Positions 17,042-25,739 of a stretch of DNA of 26,215 nt are shown piece after piece (the first letter of the stretch is position 1; every line of letters starts with the position of its first letter). A program made the position numbers and the translations under genes. The notes under the pieces are model-generated. The model had not been told where the DNA came from. It searched no databases and worked only from the letters and a program-made list of their open reading frames with translations. The stretch is from NCBI GenBank assembly GCA_003427395.1, contig BFEA01000137.1, positions 1,703,869 through 1,730,083 on the forward strand, given 5' to 3'. Source of the stretch: Chara braunii. Its lineage: Eukaryota; Streptophyta; Charophyceae; Charales; Characeae.

Positions 17042-17164
17042 CTTCAGTTCAGAAAATGCAAGTTCACCAAAGAACTTGCAACAACAGGTTGGACAGACAG
17101 AGTGCGCAACGTATGATCTGCGGACAACCAGCAACCTCCCTAACTTCTTTGAACCTACTAACAA
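17042..17164 (-). CDS. Candidate upstream exon on the minus strand
   Basis: On the minus strand a long pyrimidine tract ending ATGGCAG (AG at 17166-17165) precedes 123 bp open in phase 0 (with YVAHSVCPTCCCKFFGELAF), followed by donor GAAG/GTAATT. The Cys cluster CPTCCCKFF is notable. Its end phase does not fit the exon at 16922 directly, so if real, either a boundary is wrong or an exon is missing. Confidence 0.2.
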
Positions 17165-17335
17165 CTGCCATACAATAAACAAAAAAAGACAGGGTTCATA
17201 ACTTCATAGTAGAAAAATCCTTTCGAGTCACGTCAGCCGAAATGCATCAAATTTTGTGTTTCGTCGTAGTAGCTGGAGGCCATTTTTCATTGTGAGGGTT
17301 GTATCACTGTATCATCACAACTGACCAGTGATGAT

Positions 17336-17385
17336 GCCACGTGGCTGAACACGCCATGCTGCATCAACTTATTATGCCACGTGGC
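17336..17385. promoter_or_regulatory. Two perfect G-box palindromes
   Basis: The 10-bp palindrome GCCACGTGGC occurs at 17336-17345 and 17376-17385, 40 bp apart, each preceded by TGATG/TTATG-like sequence. CACGTG is the core bound by plant bZIP and bHLH factors. No adjacent gene start is established, so function is open. Confidence 0.45.
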
Positions 17386-17562
17386 CTATTCTCAAAAAAA
17401 AGGGCTGGGGGGTAGCAGGAAGCCATTTTTCAAGACAAAAGGGGTTTAAAGGTCATCTCGACGAACATATGACCATATCGGACATATCCACATAGAGGAC
17501 TATCAAGATTGATCAGCCCCTGGAGGCTGATGTGCGAAAGCAAGAAGAGAAAACACATGGGT

Positions 17563-17618
<56 letters not shown>

Positions 17619-17624
17619 NGGGGT

Positions 17625-17692
<68 letters not shown>
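17563..17692 (+). repeat. (GA)n microsatellite with an internal N
   Basis: GA repeats run from about 17563 to 17692 and are broken by the N at 17619. GGGTCGGAGAGAG occurs both at the start of the array and immediately after the N, so the second half probably repeats the first as an unmerged join. True array length is unknown. Confidence 0.85.
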
Positions 17693-17699
17693 ATGAGTG

Positions 17700-18003
17700 A
17701 CCAGCAGGAGGATTTCAGACATGATGACCTAGCATAGAAGGAGAACTTGGAGGATTGGGGGGGAGGAGGAGCCGGAGATGGGGAACCTTACCACGGTGGA
17801 GCCAGGACGATGAAGAAAGTTGCCGAACACAGCGGGAGAGGCAGAGACTTGGAACGCGTTTGAAAGTTTGAACCGCAGAGGGAAACTGTCGTGCCTACGG
17901 GCCTGGGTATTCTGCAACGTTGTCCACCTGACATGGAGGGCAAAACGAGTAAAACAAGGTGCAGGCCTAGGCCCCAACGTCGTGGCTCAGATTAGTGCCA
18001 GTC
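17700..18003. other. Unassigned; weak minus-strand exon candidate
   Basis: A minus-strand frame (17977-17729) contains LRFKLSNAFQVSASPAVFGN and passes a donor-like ACCGTG/GTAAGG at 17792. No acceptor or domain was identified. Otherwise no gene is visible. Confidence 0.2.
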
Positions 18004-18083
18004 CCGTGAACGTGACCGTCACCGGTCACCTGAACGTGACCGGCCAGTCACCGGAGCCAAAATCCGTGAACGTCCGTTCACGG
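18004..18083. repeat. Cluster of GTGAACG/GTGACCG palindromes
   Basis: Within 80 bp are the stem CCGGTCAC-6-GTGACCGG (18022-18043), the perfect palindrome CCGTGAACG-TC-CGTTCACGG (18064-18083) and further copies of GTGAACGTGACCG. It could fold into several alternative hairpins. No open frame or known element is associated with it. Confidence 0.75.
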
Positions 18084-18176
18084 GTTTTTCACCCACCTAG
18101 GCGCCGATACGGTTGGGATCGGGGCGGGAGGGGGGTGGTGCGGGGGCTTTCTACACTCCCGTGCCTTCAAATCTTA

Positions 18177-18205
18177 AAAATAAATAAATAAATAAATAAA
18201 TAAAA
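18177..18205 (+). repeat. (AAAT)n microsatellite
   Basis: There are about six tandem AAAT units. The flanking 18206-18331 has no recognisable gene. Confidence 0.9.
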
Positions 18206-18331
18206 TTAAAAAATCAGAACGGGGTGTCTGCAATAACCCATGTGGTATGCCCCGTGGAATCGGAGGGCCTCGCCAGGCCACACCCAGACCCAGGCCAAAA
18301 CGAGAGAAAAGACCCAGGGCCTGGACGAGGC

Positions 18332-18380
18332 ACAGTTGACAAAAGTCAACTGTCAGAAATTCCAACGGTCAAAGTCAAAA
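18332..18380. promoter_or_regulatory. Cluster of four W-box (TTGAC) elements
   Basis: TTGAC at 18336 and GTCAA at 18345 form the palindrome ACAGTTGAC-AAAA-GTCAACTGT (18332-18353). Two more GTCAA words follow at 18368 and 18374. TTGAC(C/T) is the core site of WRKY factors in plants. No gene start is clearly linked to it. Confidence 0.4.
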
Positions 18381-18505
18381 TGTACCCAGCCCAGGCCGCT
18401 GGTCGGACACACACATTGTTTGTATCCAGGTACCCAGACAGCATCAGGTCCAAGGGAGAAGTCTGCAACTGTACAATCCGGGCCCTCGGCTGTGAGTTAA
18501 TCTGA

Positions 18506-18600
18506 GGGAGAGAGAGAGAGAGAGAGGGGGGAAGCGCACGCGAGAGGGGGGNGGGGAGAGGGAGAGAGAGCGGGGGAACGAGAGAAGGAGAGAGCGTGGG
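18506..18600 (+). repeat. Purine-rich GA/GGG tract with an N
   Basis: It is a mixed (GA)n and G-run stretch with an N at 18552, flanked by GGGGGG and GGGG. It is low complexity and the sequence around the N is unreliable. Confidence 0.8.
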
Positions 18601-19548
18601 TGAATTAAGATCAACTAAGTAGGTATTATGTCATGTGTATGGAAAGGAAGGGGGCAATCGAATGCAAATTCGGGCTGGATTACGAGAGGGTTGTCAATCG
18701 CAGTTCTGAGTGTGTGTGTGTGTGCAAGAGTGCCTCAGTTATATAGGTCCTGCATTTTGGTAGGAGTGCATTAGTATCTCCTTCGAAGCATGTGAAACAT
18801 CGAAGGGTTATTTCTGTATTTAGGGGCAAAGGCTTTGTCAAAGGCTTATGATTATATGTTATATAGCCTAGTGCATGCGTGTGCGTGAGTGGGGGGCGGG
18901 AACTAATTAATGGGTAGCCGCGAAAACACGGGTAGTTAGGAGGGTATGTGATAGCGCAAGAAGCATACGGGGAGAGAGAAGGGGGAAGCATGGGTGATCA
19001 ACAAATAGTGGAAGGGGAACATCAGATCTCAGTAAGTAGCATTGGGGGTGGGGGGTAGGGGGAGGGGGGCGGGGAAGATGTAGGGGGTGGTCGTGTACAG
19101 CGACAACATGGTAATCATGTATCTTGGGTACGTGGAGGCGCAAGCAAGGTGTGGGGGGGAAAAAACAAGGGTACGGGTGATATGAATAGTGGAGGGGAAA
19201 TATGGGTTGTGGCAAACATATGCAGAAATAGTGTTGGGGGGGGGGGATGGGGGGGGGGGGGGGGGGCAGGTGTGTGTGTGTGGGAATGCGTGAGTGTTGG
19301 GGGGGGGATATTTGGGCGGAGTGGTATAGATTTTTTAGTGATGGCATAGGCAAGGATATGGGTAGGGAGAACTGATACTGAGGAATGGAGCAGTTTTAAG
19401 GGATGTGTAAGGAGTGTGAAAGGGACCGAGAGAGGGAAGGAGAGAGTTTAGATGGTATACTGAGTGCTGGAGGGGCTTAAGGGATATATAAGGAATGTGC
19501 AAGCAGAGTCATGCTCTGATGTTGCGTACCCAATTGGCACAGGGACGG
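18600..19548. other. G-rich non-coding stretch with G-quadruplex-like runs
   Basis: Strong G over C asymmetry on the plus strand, a (TG)n run at 18709-18724, and G runs at 19045-19075 and 19236-19266. Minus-strand Pro/His/Leu-rich open frames (18680-18991 and 18907-19353) follow from this composition and show no domain. An imperfect repeat around TAAGGGAT-TAAGGA-TGTG occurs at about 19396 and 19478. Confidence 0.6.
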
Positions 19549-19802
19549 CTACACAGCTGATCCAAACCATAAGTTTCTAGTCGTGCTAGTGTACTGTGGC
19601 ATACAAAACATGTTAGGGAGGTCAGCAGGTGGGATTAACCTCTGCATTGTGACAGGACAATTGTCCGATGTATGTATGAAAAGTGCATCATGCAACCATA
19701 GCAACCCAATAATAGGGAACCTCCATTTGTTTTGCACTCGTCAGACCACAAGCACCGTTAGAAACATACCTTAGTTGCCTTGGTGTTGTAACCACTCTCC
19801 AT
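19549..19802 (-). CDS. Candidate two-exon minus-strand small gene
   Basis: On the minus strand, ATG at 19802-19800 opens 11 codons (MESGYNTKATK) to a good donor AAG/GTATGT. A 128-bp interval (19769-19642) ends TCACAATGCAG, and the next frame, in matching phase, gives 30 codons (starting RLIPPADLPNMFC, ending NLWFGSAV) and TAG at 19551-19549. A CT-rich leader lies just upstream. The spliced product would be only 41 residues and is not recognised. The exon signals may instead belong to a longer gene or be chance. Confidence 0.25.
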
Positions 19803-20068
19803 GTTACTGTTCGGTGGGTGTCACGAAAAGTGTCGAGGGAAGGAGAGATCGAGAGAGAGGGAGAGAGAGAAGGAGAGAGGGAGCGAGATGGTCAATGCCA
19901 TCAGACACTAGCAGGGCTAGTGTAGGAGGGGTGGCGCATCCCCTAAAGTGTTTTTCGCCGCTTGCGCCGATCACGACTTATCAGAGGGTGGTAGTCCTCT
20001 GGCTCCCAGATATAGTGACAGGGCGTAGTGGTAGGATATGAGCAGTGGGTTAAGTAGTTATCACTTAC
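19803..20068. other. CT/GA-rich stretch and unassigned sequence
   Basis: GA-rich runs at 19838-19887 (CT-rich on the minus strand) precede the candidate minus-strand start at 19802. A minus-strand frame running on from the next entry through 19943 contains YIWEPEDYHPLISRD and may be intron read-through. Confidence 0.3.
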
Positions 20069-20119
20069 CATGTGCTCGTTTGCATCAACCTCGGCGAGAA
20101 ACTCATCCATGGCAGCCAT
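20069..20119 (-). CDS. Candidate first coding exon on the minus strand
   Basis: ATG at 20119-20117 in the context AGAGATGGCTGCC, a favourable plant-type start, opens MAAMDEFLAEVDANEHM and meets the strong donor ATG/GTAAGT (GT at 20068-20067). A CT-rich tract (20250-20292 on the minus strand), common in 5' untranslated leaders, lies upstream. No confident second exon in phase 0 was found. Unrecognised protein. Confidence 0.25.
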
Positions 20120-20751
20120 CTCTAACCACGAACTCTTGCTGGAGTACACCCACTGTGGTCGCAGTGTCAGGCTTTTCAACTTGTGTTCTGCCGAACACGG
20201 TCACTATAGATCCGTATGTCCACTGTAGTGGAGTACGGGAAGCATGAAGAGATGATGAGAAGAGAGGAGAGAAGAGAGGAGAGAAGAGAGGACCCTCCTT
20301 TCTCAGGTAGCTATGGAGGGTGGCGGAGTTCCACTCTAAGTACCGAGTCCGAGGGGTTAGCGAAGATGAGAGGATAGGAAGAGGAAGAGGAGGAGGCGCA
20401 CGGACTGCAGTTGTCGCCAACAGTGGGAGTCTTAGTGTTGTGGAGTGGAGACACACATTGGCCGACTTTAAAGGATGGTGGAAGTGCATACATTGTGATG
20501 AAGGTAGTGGCCGGTATGCTTGCGGTGAGTTGAGGGGGGAGAAGGAAGAGGAGTCCTTGGAGTGCCGGATAGGGGGTCGAGTGCGTCCGTGAGGTATGGT
20601 TTGGTACGGGAGGCTGGGATGAGGGGAGGTTGATCATTTCCGGGGCATTTGGGAGACGGGTGTATCATGCACGTTTGAGGTACGAGAGAAGTGATGTCGG
20701 GGGCGTGGGGATGTATCAGCGTACGTGTGTTTAACTCAATCGTGTAGGGTG
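20120..20751. other. No recognisable gene
   Basis: G/A-rich on the plus strand with an AGAGGAGAGA-type short repeat (20258-20292). Minus-strand frames are Ser/Pro/Thr-rich and lack domains. Upstream leader or promoter of the candidate exon at 20119 is possible. Confidence 0.3.
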
Positions 20752-21000
20752 ATGGCGGGAGTACAGACTGTGTGTGCGTGGTGCACGTTCTGTGAATTGT
20801 TCGGTTGTGTGGTCGATGTGGCATGTGCGGTGTTTCTTTGGACATGCAGAGATTTGTGTATGTTAGTGGAGTCAGTAGCGTTTTCTTTGGGGTATGGAGA
20901 GGTGCGAGGAGCGATGACGACAGTGGAGGGAACGTCTGTGCCGTTTCATGAGTTTGGGGTAGGTTTGTCGTTTGGTGGGTGGACTGGTCTTTTGTTTTAG
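20752..21000 (+). CDS. Hypothetical Cys-rich hydrophobic ORF
   Basis: ATG at 20752 opens 82 codons to TAG 20998-21000, with a Cys-rich, hydrophobic middle (CAWCTFCELFGCVVDVACAV) that could be one membrane segment. The strand is G-rich, which favours such composition by chance. No homologue is recognised and there is no promoter evidence. Confidence 0.15.
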   Translation: MAGVQTVCAWCTFCELFGCVVDVACAVFLWTCRDLCMLVESVAFSLGYGEVRGAMTTVEGTSVPFHEFGVGLSFGGWTGLLF

Positions 21001-21391
21001 TAGTTCTGATTTTTGTGGGGGTTAATTCTCTTTTTTTTTGGGGGGGGGGTTGGATGTTTTGGGGTTGTTTTCAGGGTGGGGAGGCCGGGTGGTGGGGTTG
21101 TGTGGAGGGGGGCTCTTTTAAAAAAAAAAAGTAATAATTAAACCTTTGCGTCGTTGGTTGTTTGTCCGTTTGTGGCGGTTTTTGGGCTGTGGTCAATGTG
21201 TTGTTTCAGATTTCGGGCCAGTTGCCTATAGCCAAGGCGGCCTACCCGTGTGTGTGTTTGTTCAGGGGGTTATGCGTATGTGCAGTTGGTGATTTGTTGT
21301 GATTTCTAAGTGTATGCGGCTGTGCTAGGGGTTTATGTTAGGTGGTGGGGATTTTTTTTATTTATTATTTTTTATTTTTATTTTATTTTTT
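21001..21391. other. T- and G-rich non-coding stretch
   Basis: Contains G runs (21041-21050), an A run (21120-21130) and a T-rich stretch at 21352-21391. No gene is seen. Confidence 0.5.
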
Positions 21392-21738
21392 TGTGTGTGT
21401 GTGCGGGCGTGTGGTGGATGGTGGGGGGGTGGGGCGAACCCTCCCCCACCACTCAATCAATCAATCAATCAATCAACGAAAAAAAAAAAAAAGCAAAATC
21501 GAACGGGTCTTCCGCTAGAACATGGAAATATACAATACTGCTTGTGTGTGTGTGTGTGTGTGCGCCTGTGGGGGGGTGGGGGGTGGGGGGGCGACCCCGC
21601 CCCCACCAATCAATCAATCAATCAACGGAAAAAAAAAAAAGCAAAATCGAATGAATCTTCCGATAGAACATGAGAATATACAATCTTACCTCTGTGTGTG
21701 TGTGTGTGTGTGTGCGCTTGTGGGGCCAATCAATCAAC

Positions 21739-21769
<31 letters not shown>

Positions 21770-21805
21770 CCAACCAATCAATGAACGAAAAAAAACAAAA
21801 AAAAC
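21392..21805 (+). repeat. Composite satellite, three units of about 150 bp
   Basis: Each unit has the same order of parts: (TG)n, a G-rich patch, (AATC)n, and an A run. The first two continue with GCAAAATCGAA, a TCTTCCG(C/A)TAGAACATG word and ATATACAAT. Units start at 21392, 21543 and 21693; the third is cut off near an N at 21806. Four different simple repeats amplified together as one higher-order unit is unusual. In-frame Val-Cys and Gln-Ser-Ile-Asn peptides across it are repeat artefacts. Confidence 0.9.
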
Positions 21806-22107
21806 NCGGTGTTTTTTTTGTTCTATTTTTTTTTTTTTATACCTTCACCCACCCAAACCCACCAACACAAAAATTAGTTTTTTTTTTTTTTTTTTTTTTT
21901 GAGGAGGTGAGGCTGGGGATGCACCGCCCAATGGCGCTTCCCGAATCCCGAAACCCCCCTCCCCACTGACCGTTATGCAGCCGCGCGGCCGGGCGGACAC
22001 GTCCGCGGGGTCGCGGCCTAGGCCGCGGATGGCCGCCGCCGAGGGTGTTTCATAAAAAGGGTGTGTTGTGAGAAGACACTTGGGATGTAAGAAAGATTAA
22101 AGTTAAA
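21806..22107. other. N, poly(T) tract and GC-rich junction before the second gypsy element
   Basis: The N at 21806 follows A runs. Poly(T) lies at 21878-21900. A GC-rich patch with GGCCTAGGCCGCGG lies at 22013-22029. No LTR or primer site is recognisable, so the gypsy copy downstream begins without its 5' LTR. Confidence 0.5.
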
Positions 22108-23180
22108 GTGTCGTGGACATACACCGGCAAGAGAGAGGAGAGTATCCTACATTGGATCACGGTTGTAGAGTCATATGTATACAGTCAGCGCATCCTGTAT
22201 TGGGGTAGAGTTTTGATGGTCACCTCGTGCATGGCCGGCGATGCGATGAGCTTCACCATATCGTTGCAAAAAGAAGCGAACTGCCAGACCATGATCGAGT
22301 ATTCACAGCAAACAAGAATCGAAGACTTTTGTAAGGCTGTTAGAGAACGATTCGAAGATTAGAATCTGGCTCGCCGAACAAAAATGCTGATTTTAAATAT
22401 TGCAGATCCGAAATGGAAGAGTTCATTTGCACTCAAAGCATTCATGAGCGAACTTTTACAATGCGCTGAGCATGGACTCGCTATTACCCAGATCCTCAAT
22501 AACTTCGCTAGGGCACTCCCCAACCCTCTCCGTAGTACTCAGCTTTATCCCCGCACAAAGGAAGAGGGGATGACATATGAGAAGTTCAACAAGATCGCTA
22601 TAGATCATGCTGGCTTCTTGGCTGAAGCTAATTACTGTCATTATTGGAAAGATCTGCAAGCTGGTAAGAAATGGCAGAACCGCACCATCTCTGGGAACAT
22701 ACCTGGGAAAGACAATCTCCTTCTTACCTTTGAAGAAGGAGGTGTCGAAACTCTCTCTTACGACCAGCAGTTCAGGAGGGGAACTACGCGGCCATTGCAG
22801 CCCGCGGGGGAGGGCGACAAGGAAGAGGACGTGGCCGAGGAAAAGGAGGTCGCAGACGTGGTGGAAGAGGACCCGGTACGCGGAGGGGTGGTGGCGAAGG
22901 TAGCTACTACGTGGGTGGAAGAGGCAATGGTCCCTCACAAGGTGGTCGTGGTTCGTATTCTACCTGGGGAAGAGGAAGAGGCGCATGGTATGCTACGTGG
23001 GATAAACCATATCCGCCCCATCCAGGTTTGCCCGAAGGGAAGCCTTGGAAGAAACTGAGGATTACAGAAAAAGTTTGGCAGGACAAGAAGGCCGCCGATC
23101 AATGCCTTAAATGTGGTGACCCCAACCACATCGTTCCCTTCTGTCCTGACTACAAACAACGAAAAGGGAACAACCAGTAG
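22108..23180 (+). pseudogene. gag: Ty3/gypsy gag: capsid region, RG-rich linker, CCHC zinc knuckle
   Basis: The capsid-like region starts around 22108 (YTGKREESILHWITVVESYV, MAGDAMSFTISLQKEA) and is broken by TAG at 22360-22362. It then continues in the same frame (ALKAFMSELLQCAEHG, NPLRSTQLYP) to about 22775. There the sense moves to another frame, encoding an Arg-Gly-rich stretch (GRGRGRGKGGRRRGGRG) and the zinc knuckle QCLKCGDPNHIVPFCPDY (C-x2-C-x4-H-x4-C), ending at TAG 23178-23180. Gag forms the virus-like particle, and the knuckle and RG stretch bind RNA. The frameshift lies in a G-rich run (about 22771-22783). No LTR is found upstream. Clearly inactive. Confidence 0.85.
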
Positions 23181-23324
23181 GAGTTTTAGTTGCCTCTACC
23201 GGAACTTCGGATGTAAACAGAAAGACATTCTCTCATCCGAAGGTTCCTCAGGCAGAAATTGAAAAGACAAGCAGTCCCCACCTAGTACATTGTCAAGAGG
23301 TAGTAAGTGTGTGTACCTCTCTAG

Positions 23325-23732
23325 GTGGCCGCTCGTCGCCAAGCCTGGACTGAAATGAAGAAACGAAAAGGACAGTTAATAATTGTAGATCTAGAGATAA
23401 ATATAGTAAGAGTTGGGGGAATGATTGACAGTGGGTCAATGCGCAACTATATCAGTAAGAAAGGATTGCAAAAGTTGCGACTCGGGCTAAAGGTTAAACA
23501 GTTAGATGAACCCGTAATGAGTAAGCTAACTAGTAGTACTATAACTGTGATGGATAAATATGTTGAACGGGTCTAGATATACTTCCGGCTCGAAGCAGAG
23601 GGGAAGGTGGAACTCGTTCTCCACTCTCTGACTCTCTTGGTGGAAGATAATCTTTCTTTTGACATTCTCTTAGGCATGGATTGGGGGGAAGTTGCAAATG
23701 CAGATATAAAGCTAAGAGATCATGAGTGTTGA
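23325..23732 (+). pseudogene. pol: Ty3/gypsy aspartic protease
   Basis: MIDSGSMRNYISKKGL carries the active-site DSG followed by the usual RNYIS-type sequence. After an in-frame TAG at 23574-23576, the same frame continues to FDILLGMDW, the conserved second motif of retroviral-type proteases, ending at TGA 23730-23732. The enzyme would process the polyprotein. Two stops in one domain show decay. The intervening 23181-23324 has no clear domain and is the gag-protease linker. Confidence 0.8.
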
Positions 23733-23813
23733 CTCCGAAGTCCGCAGGGTGGAAATAAGAAAATCTGCCTGTTTCATGAATCTGGTAAGGAACGCAACTT
23801 AGCTCATTGTTGT

Positions 23814-24594
23814 ATGAGTGCCCCCGCGTTCGCCCGCCATGTGAAAAAATATAATTTGTATGATCAAGTGTTTGTTGCATATGTGCGCCCAGTGAAAGAG
23901 GGTGAGGGGACCATGAAGCAAAAGAAGAGGTCCACTGAAATTGAAAACATTCTGAAAGAATTCGCAGATGTGGCAAAAGCCCCAAGCGGTGTAATTGAAA
24001 CACCGATTAAACATCAAATTGATATCATTCCAGGAAGTCAAATTCCTAAGGGGCCTATATACAGAATATCACCTAAAGAGTTATACGAACTACGAACCCA
24101 GCTTGATAAAATGCTGAAAAATTGATGGATAAGGCCTAACTCCTCGCCTTATAGTGCGCTTATGCTTTTTGTACCAAAGGAAGATGGCAAGGTCCGCATG
24201 TGTATAGATAATAGAAGATTGAACGATATAGCAGTTAAGAATGTTGAGCCATTGCCAATAATAGACGATTTGTTCGATCGAGTGCAGCGTAGCAAGTACT
24301 TATTAAGATTGATTTAAAGTCTGGCTACCATCAAATTGAGGTAGAGTCAGAAAACCAATACAAGATTGCCTTTCAAACAAGGTACGGGCACTATGAGTTC
24401 ATTGTGTTGCTTTTTGGTCTTACGAATGCCTCTGCAACTTTTCAAAGAACTATGAATGAACATTTTCGTGAATGACTTTATAAATTTGTCGTAATATATC
24501 TCGATGATGTTTTGATTTTTAATAAAGATTTAAAAGAATATTGTGAGCACCTTCGACTTGTGCTAAATACATTAAGTTAAATTAAACCCAAAGA
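23814..24594 (+). pseudogene. pol: Ty3/gypsy reverse transcriptase, fingers and palm
   Basis: The linker (AFARHVKKYNLYDQVFVAYV) leads to YRISPKELYELRTQLDKML, a TGA at 24123-24125, then RPNSSPYSALMLFVPKEDGK and CIDNRRLND in the same frame. A frameshift near 24308 is followed by IDLKSGYHQIEVESENQYK, LLFGLTNASATFQRTMN, a TGA at 24473-24475 and the catalytic YLDD at 24497-24508. The frame ends after LNTLS near 24580. All hallmark reverse transcriptase blocks are present in order, including both catalytic-site motifs, but at least three lesions make the copy dead. Confidence 0.9.
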
Positions 24595-25608
24595 AGTGTG
24601 AAAAGGCTAAGCGTCAGGTTTTATATTTGGGGCATATGCTGGACAGCGATGAAATCAAACTGGAAGATACGAAAATTGCAGCAATACGTGTTTGGCCTAA
24701 CCCCCGCACTTTGACAGAGTTGCGGTCGTTCCTTGGGCTAGCCAACTATTATCGGAAGTTCGTTAGACACTTCACGATAATTGTTGCACCCCTTAGCAGA
24801 TTGCTCAAGAAATAAAAAATTTGGAAGTGGGAGTCGGACTGTACGACTTCGTTTAAATGCCTGAAGAAATGTCTGATTAACTATCCGGTTGTGAAAGTTG
24901 TTAATCCTTCTTTGCCCTTTGTTGTTACAACCGACGTCAGTCAGTACGGGATAGGCGATGTACTCCAACAACTGGCAACAAGACAATGGGAATGGATGCA
25001 GGCCTGTGGAATTTATGTCCCGATGACTGCCTAATGAGAAGGTCGTCTCTTCTACGTATGAGAGAGAGTTGTTTGCTCTTCGATAAACTCTGGATCGTTG
25101 GCGATACTATCTCTTAGGACGCCACTTCAAAGTGTACTCAAATCATGAGACACTTCGCTGGCTTAAAACGCAGGCCTGGATGACACCTAAGTTGACTAGG
25201 TGGGCCGCTGAGATTGACGAGTATGATTTTGAGCTAAAACCTGTTAAGGATAAGTATAAGTTGTATAATGTTGTTGCTCATGCACTAAGTCGAAGATCCG
25301 ATTTCTTTGGGGTCATTGTAACATATCTAGATGTGGGCACCGATCTACAAAAGAAAATTAAAAGAGCGTATTCCACAGATCCTGATTATAGCGCTATGAT
25401 TAAGCGTATACAAGAAGCGCCTCAAGAGTTTCATAACTATCGTATTATAGAAGCCTTAAGACTATTATTTGAAAGAACGAATGTGCATGATAGACTTTGT
25501 ATTCCTAATGAGGAAGAGATCAAAAGTCTGATCTTGGGGGAGTGCCAAGACACCGAAGGCCATTTCGGGTGGAAAAGGATTTATGCAAGCCTGTTACGTT
25601 CCTACTAG
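24595..25608 (+). pseudogene. pol: Ty3/gypsy thumb, RNase H and start of integrase (3' truncated)
   Basis: Thumb and connection: VLYLGHMLDSDEIKLE and LRSFLGLANYYRKFVRHF, ending at TAA 24813-24815. RNase H follows with a frameshift: PFVVTTDVSQYGIGDVLQQ carries the first Asp, and YSNHETLRWLKTQAWMTPKL and YNVVAHALSRR carry the later motifs. Then LGECQDTEGHFGWKRIYASL is the beginning of the integrase zinc-binding domain. Coding ends abruptly at 25606-25608 before the Cys pair and catalytic core. The RNase H end (VVAHALSR) differs from that of the 6778 element (NADGLTR), so the two copies are from different lineages. Several stops lie between 24815 and 25130. Confidence 0.88.
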
Positions 25609-25651
25609 TACCAGTGACGTACCCTCGTTCACCGTTCACCTGTGTATACAA

Positions 25652-25735
25652 CCGTATGAATACGGCCCGTCCGGACGTCCGTACATACGGGCCCGTCGGC
25701 ACCCGTACGGCCCGTACGGACGGCCTTCGGGCCCT
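25652..25735. repeat. GC-rich palindromic cluster (CCGTAT/CCGTACGG)
   Basis: CCGTAT-GA-ATACGG (25652-25665) is a perfect palindrome. CCCGTACGG occurs twice in tandem at about 25712 and 25720, and CGTCCGTAC and GTACGGACGG face each other across the segment. It directly follows the truncation point of the gypsy integrase. Confidence 0.7.
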
Positions 25736-25739
25736 TCGT

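Noticed and set aside
18064-18089. Hairpin plus T run as a transcription terminator
   Set aside because: It fits a bacterial intrinsic terminator in form, but the window is eukaryotic and the hairpin belongs to a cluster of palindromes without an upstream gene.
21310-21969. Val-Cys and Gln-Ser-Ile-Asn repeat proteins
   Set aside because: Direct translation of (TG)n and (AATC)n microsatellites in several frames, interrupted by an N.
22456-22938. 160-codon minus-strand ORF
   Set aside because: It is antisense to a clear gag gene with capsid and RG-rich coding on the plus strand.
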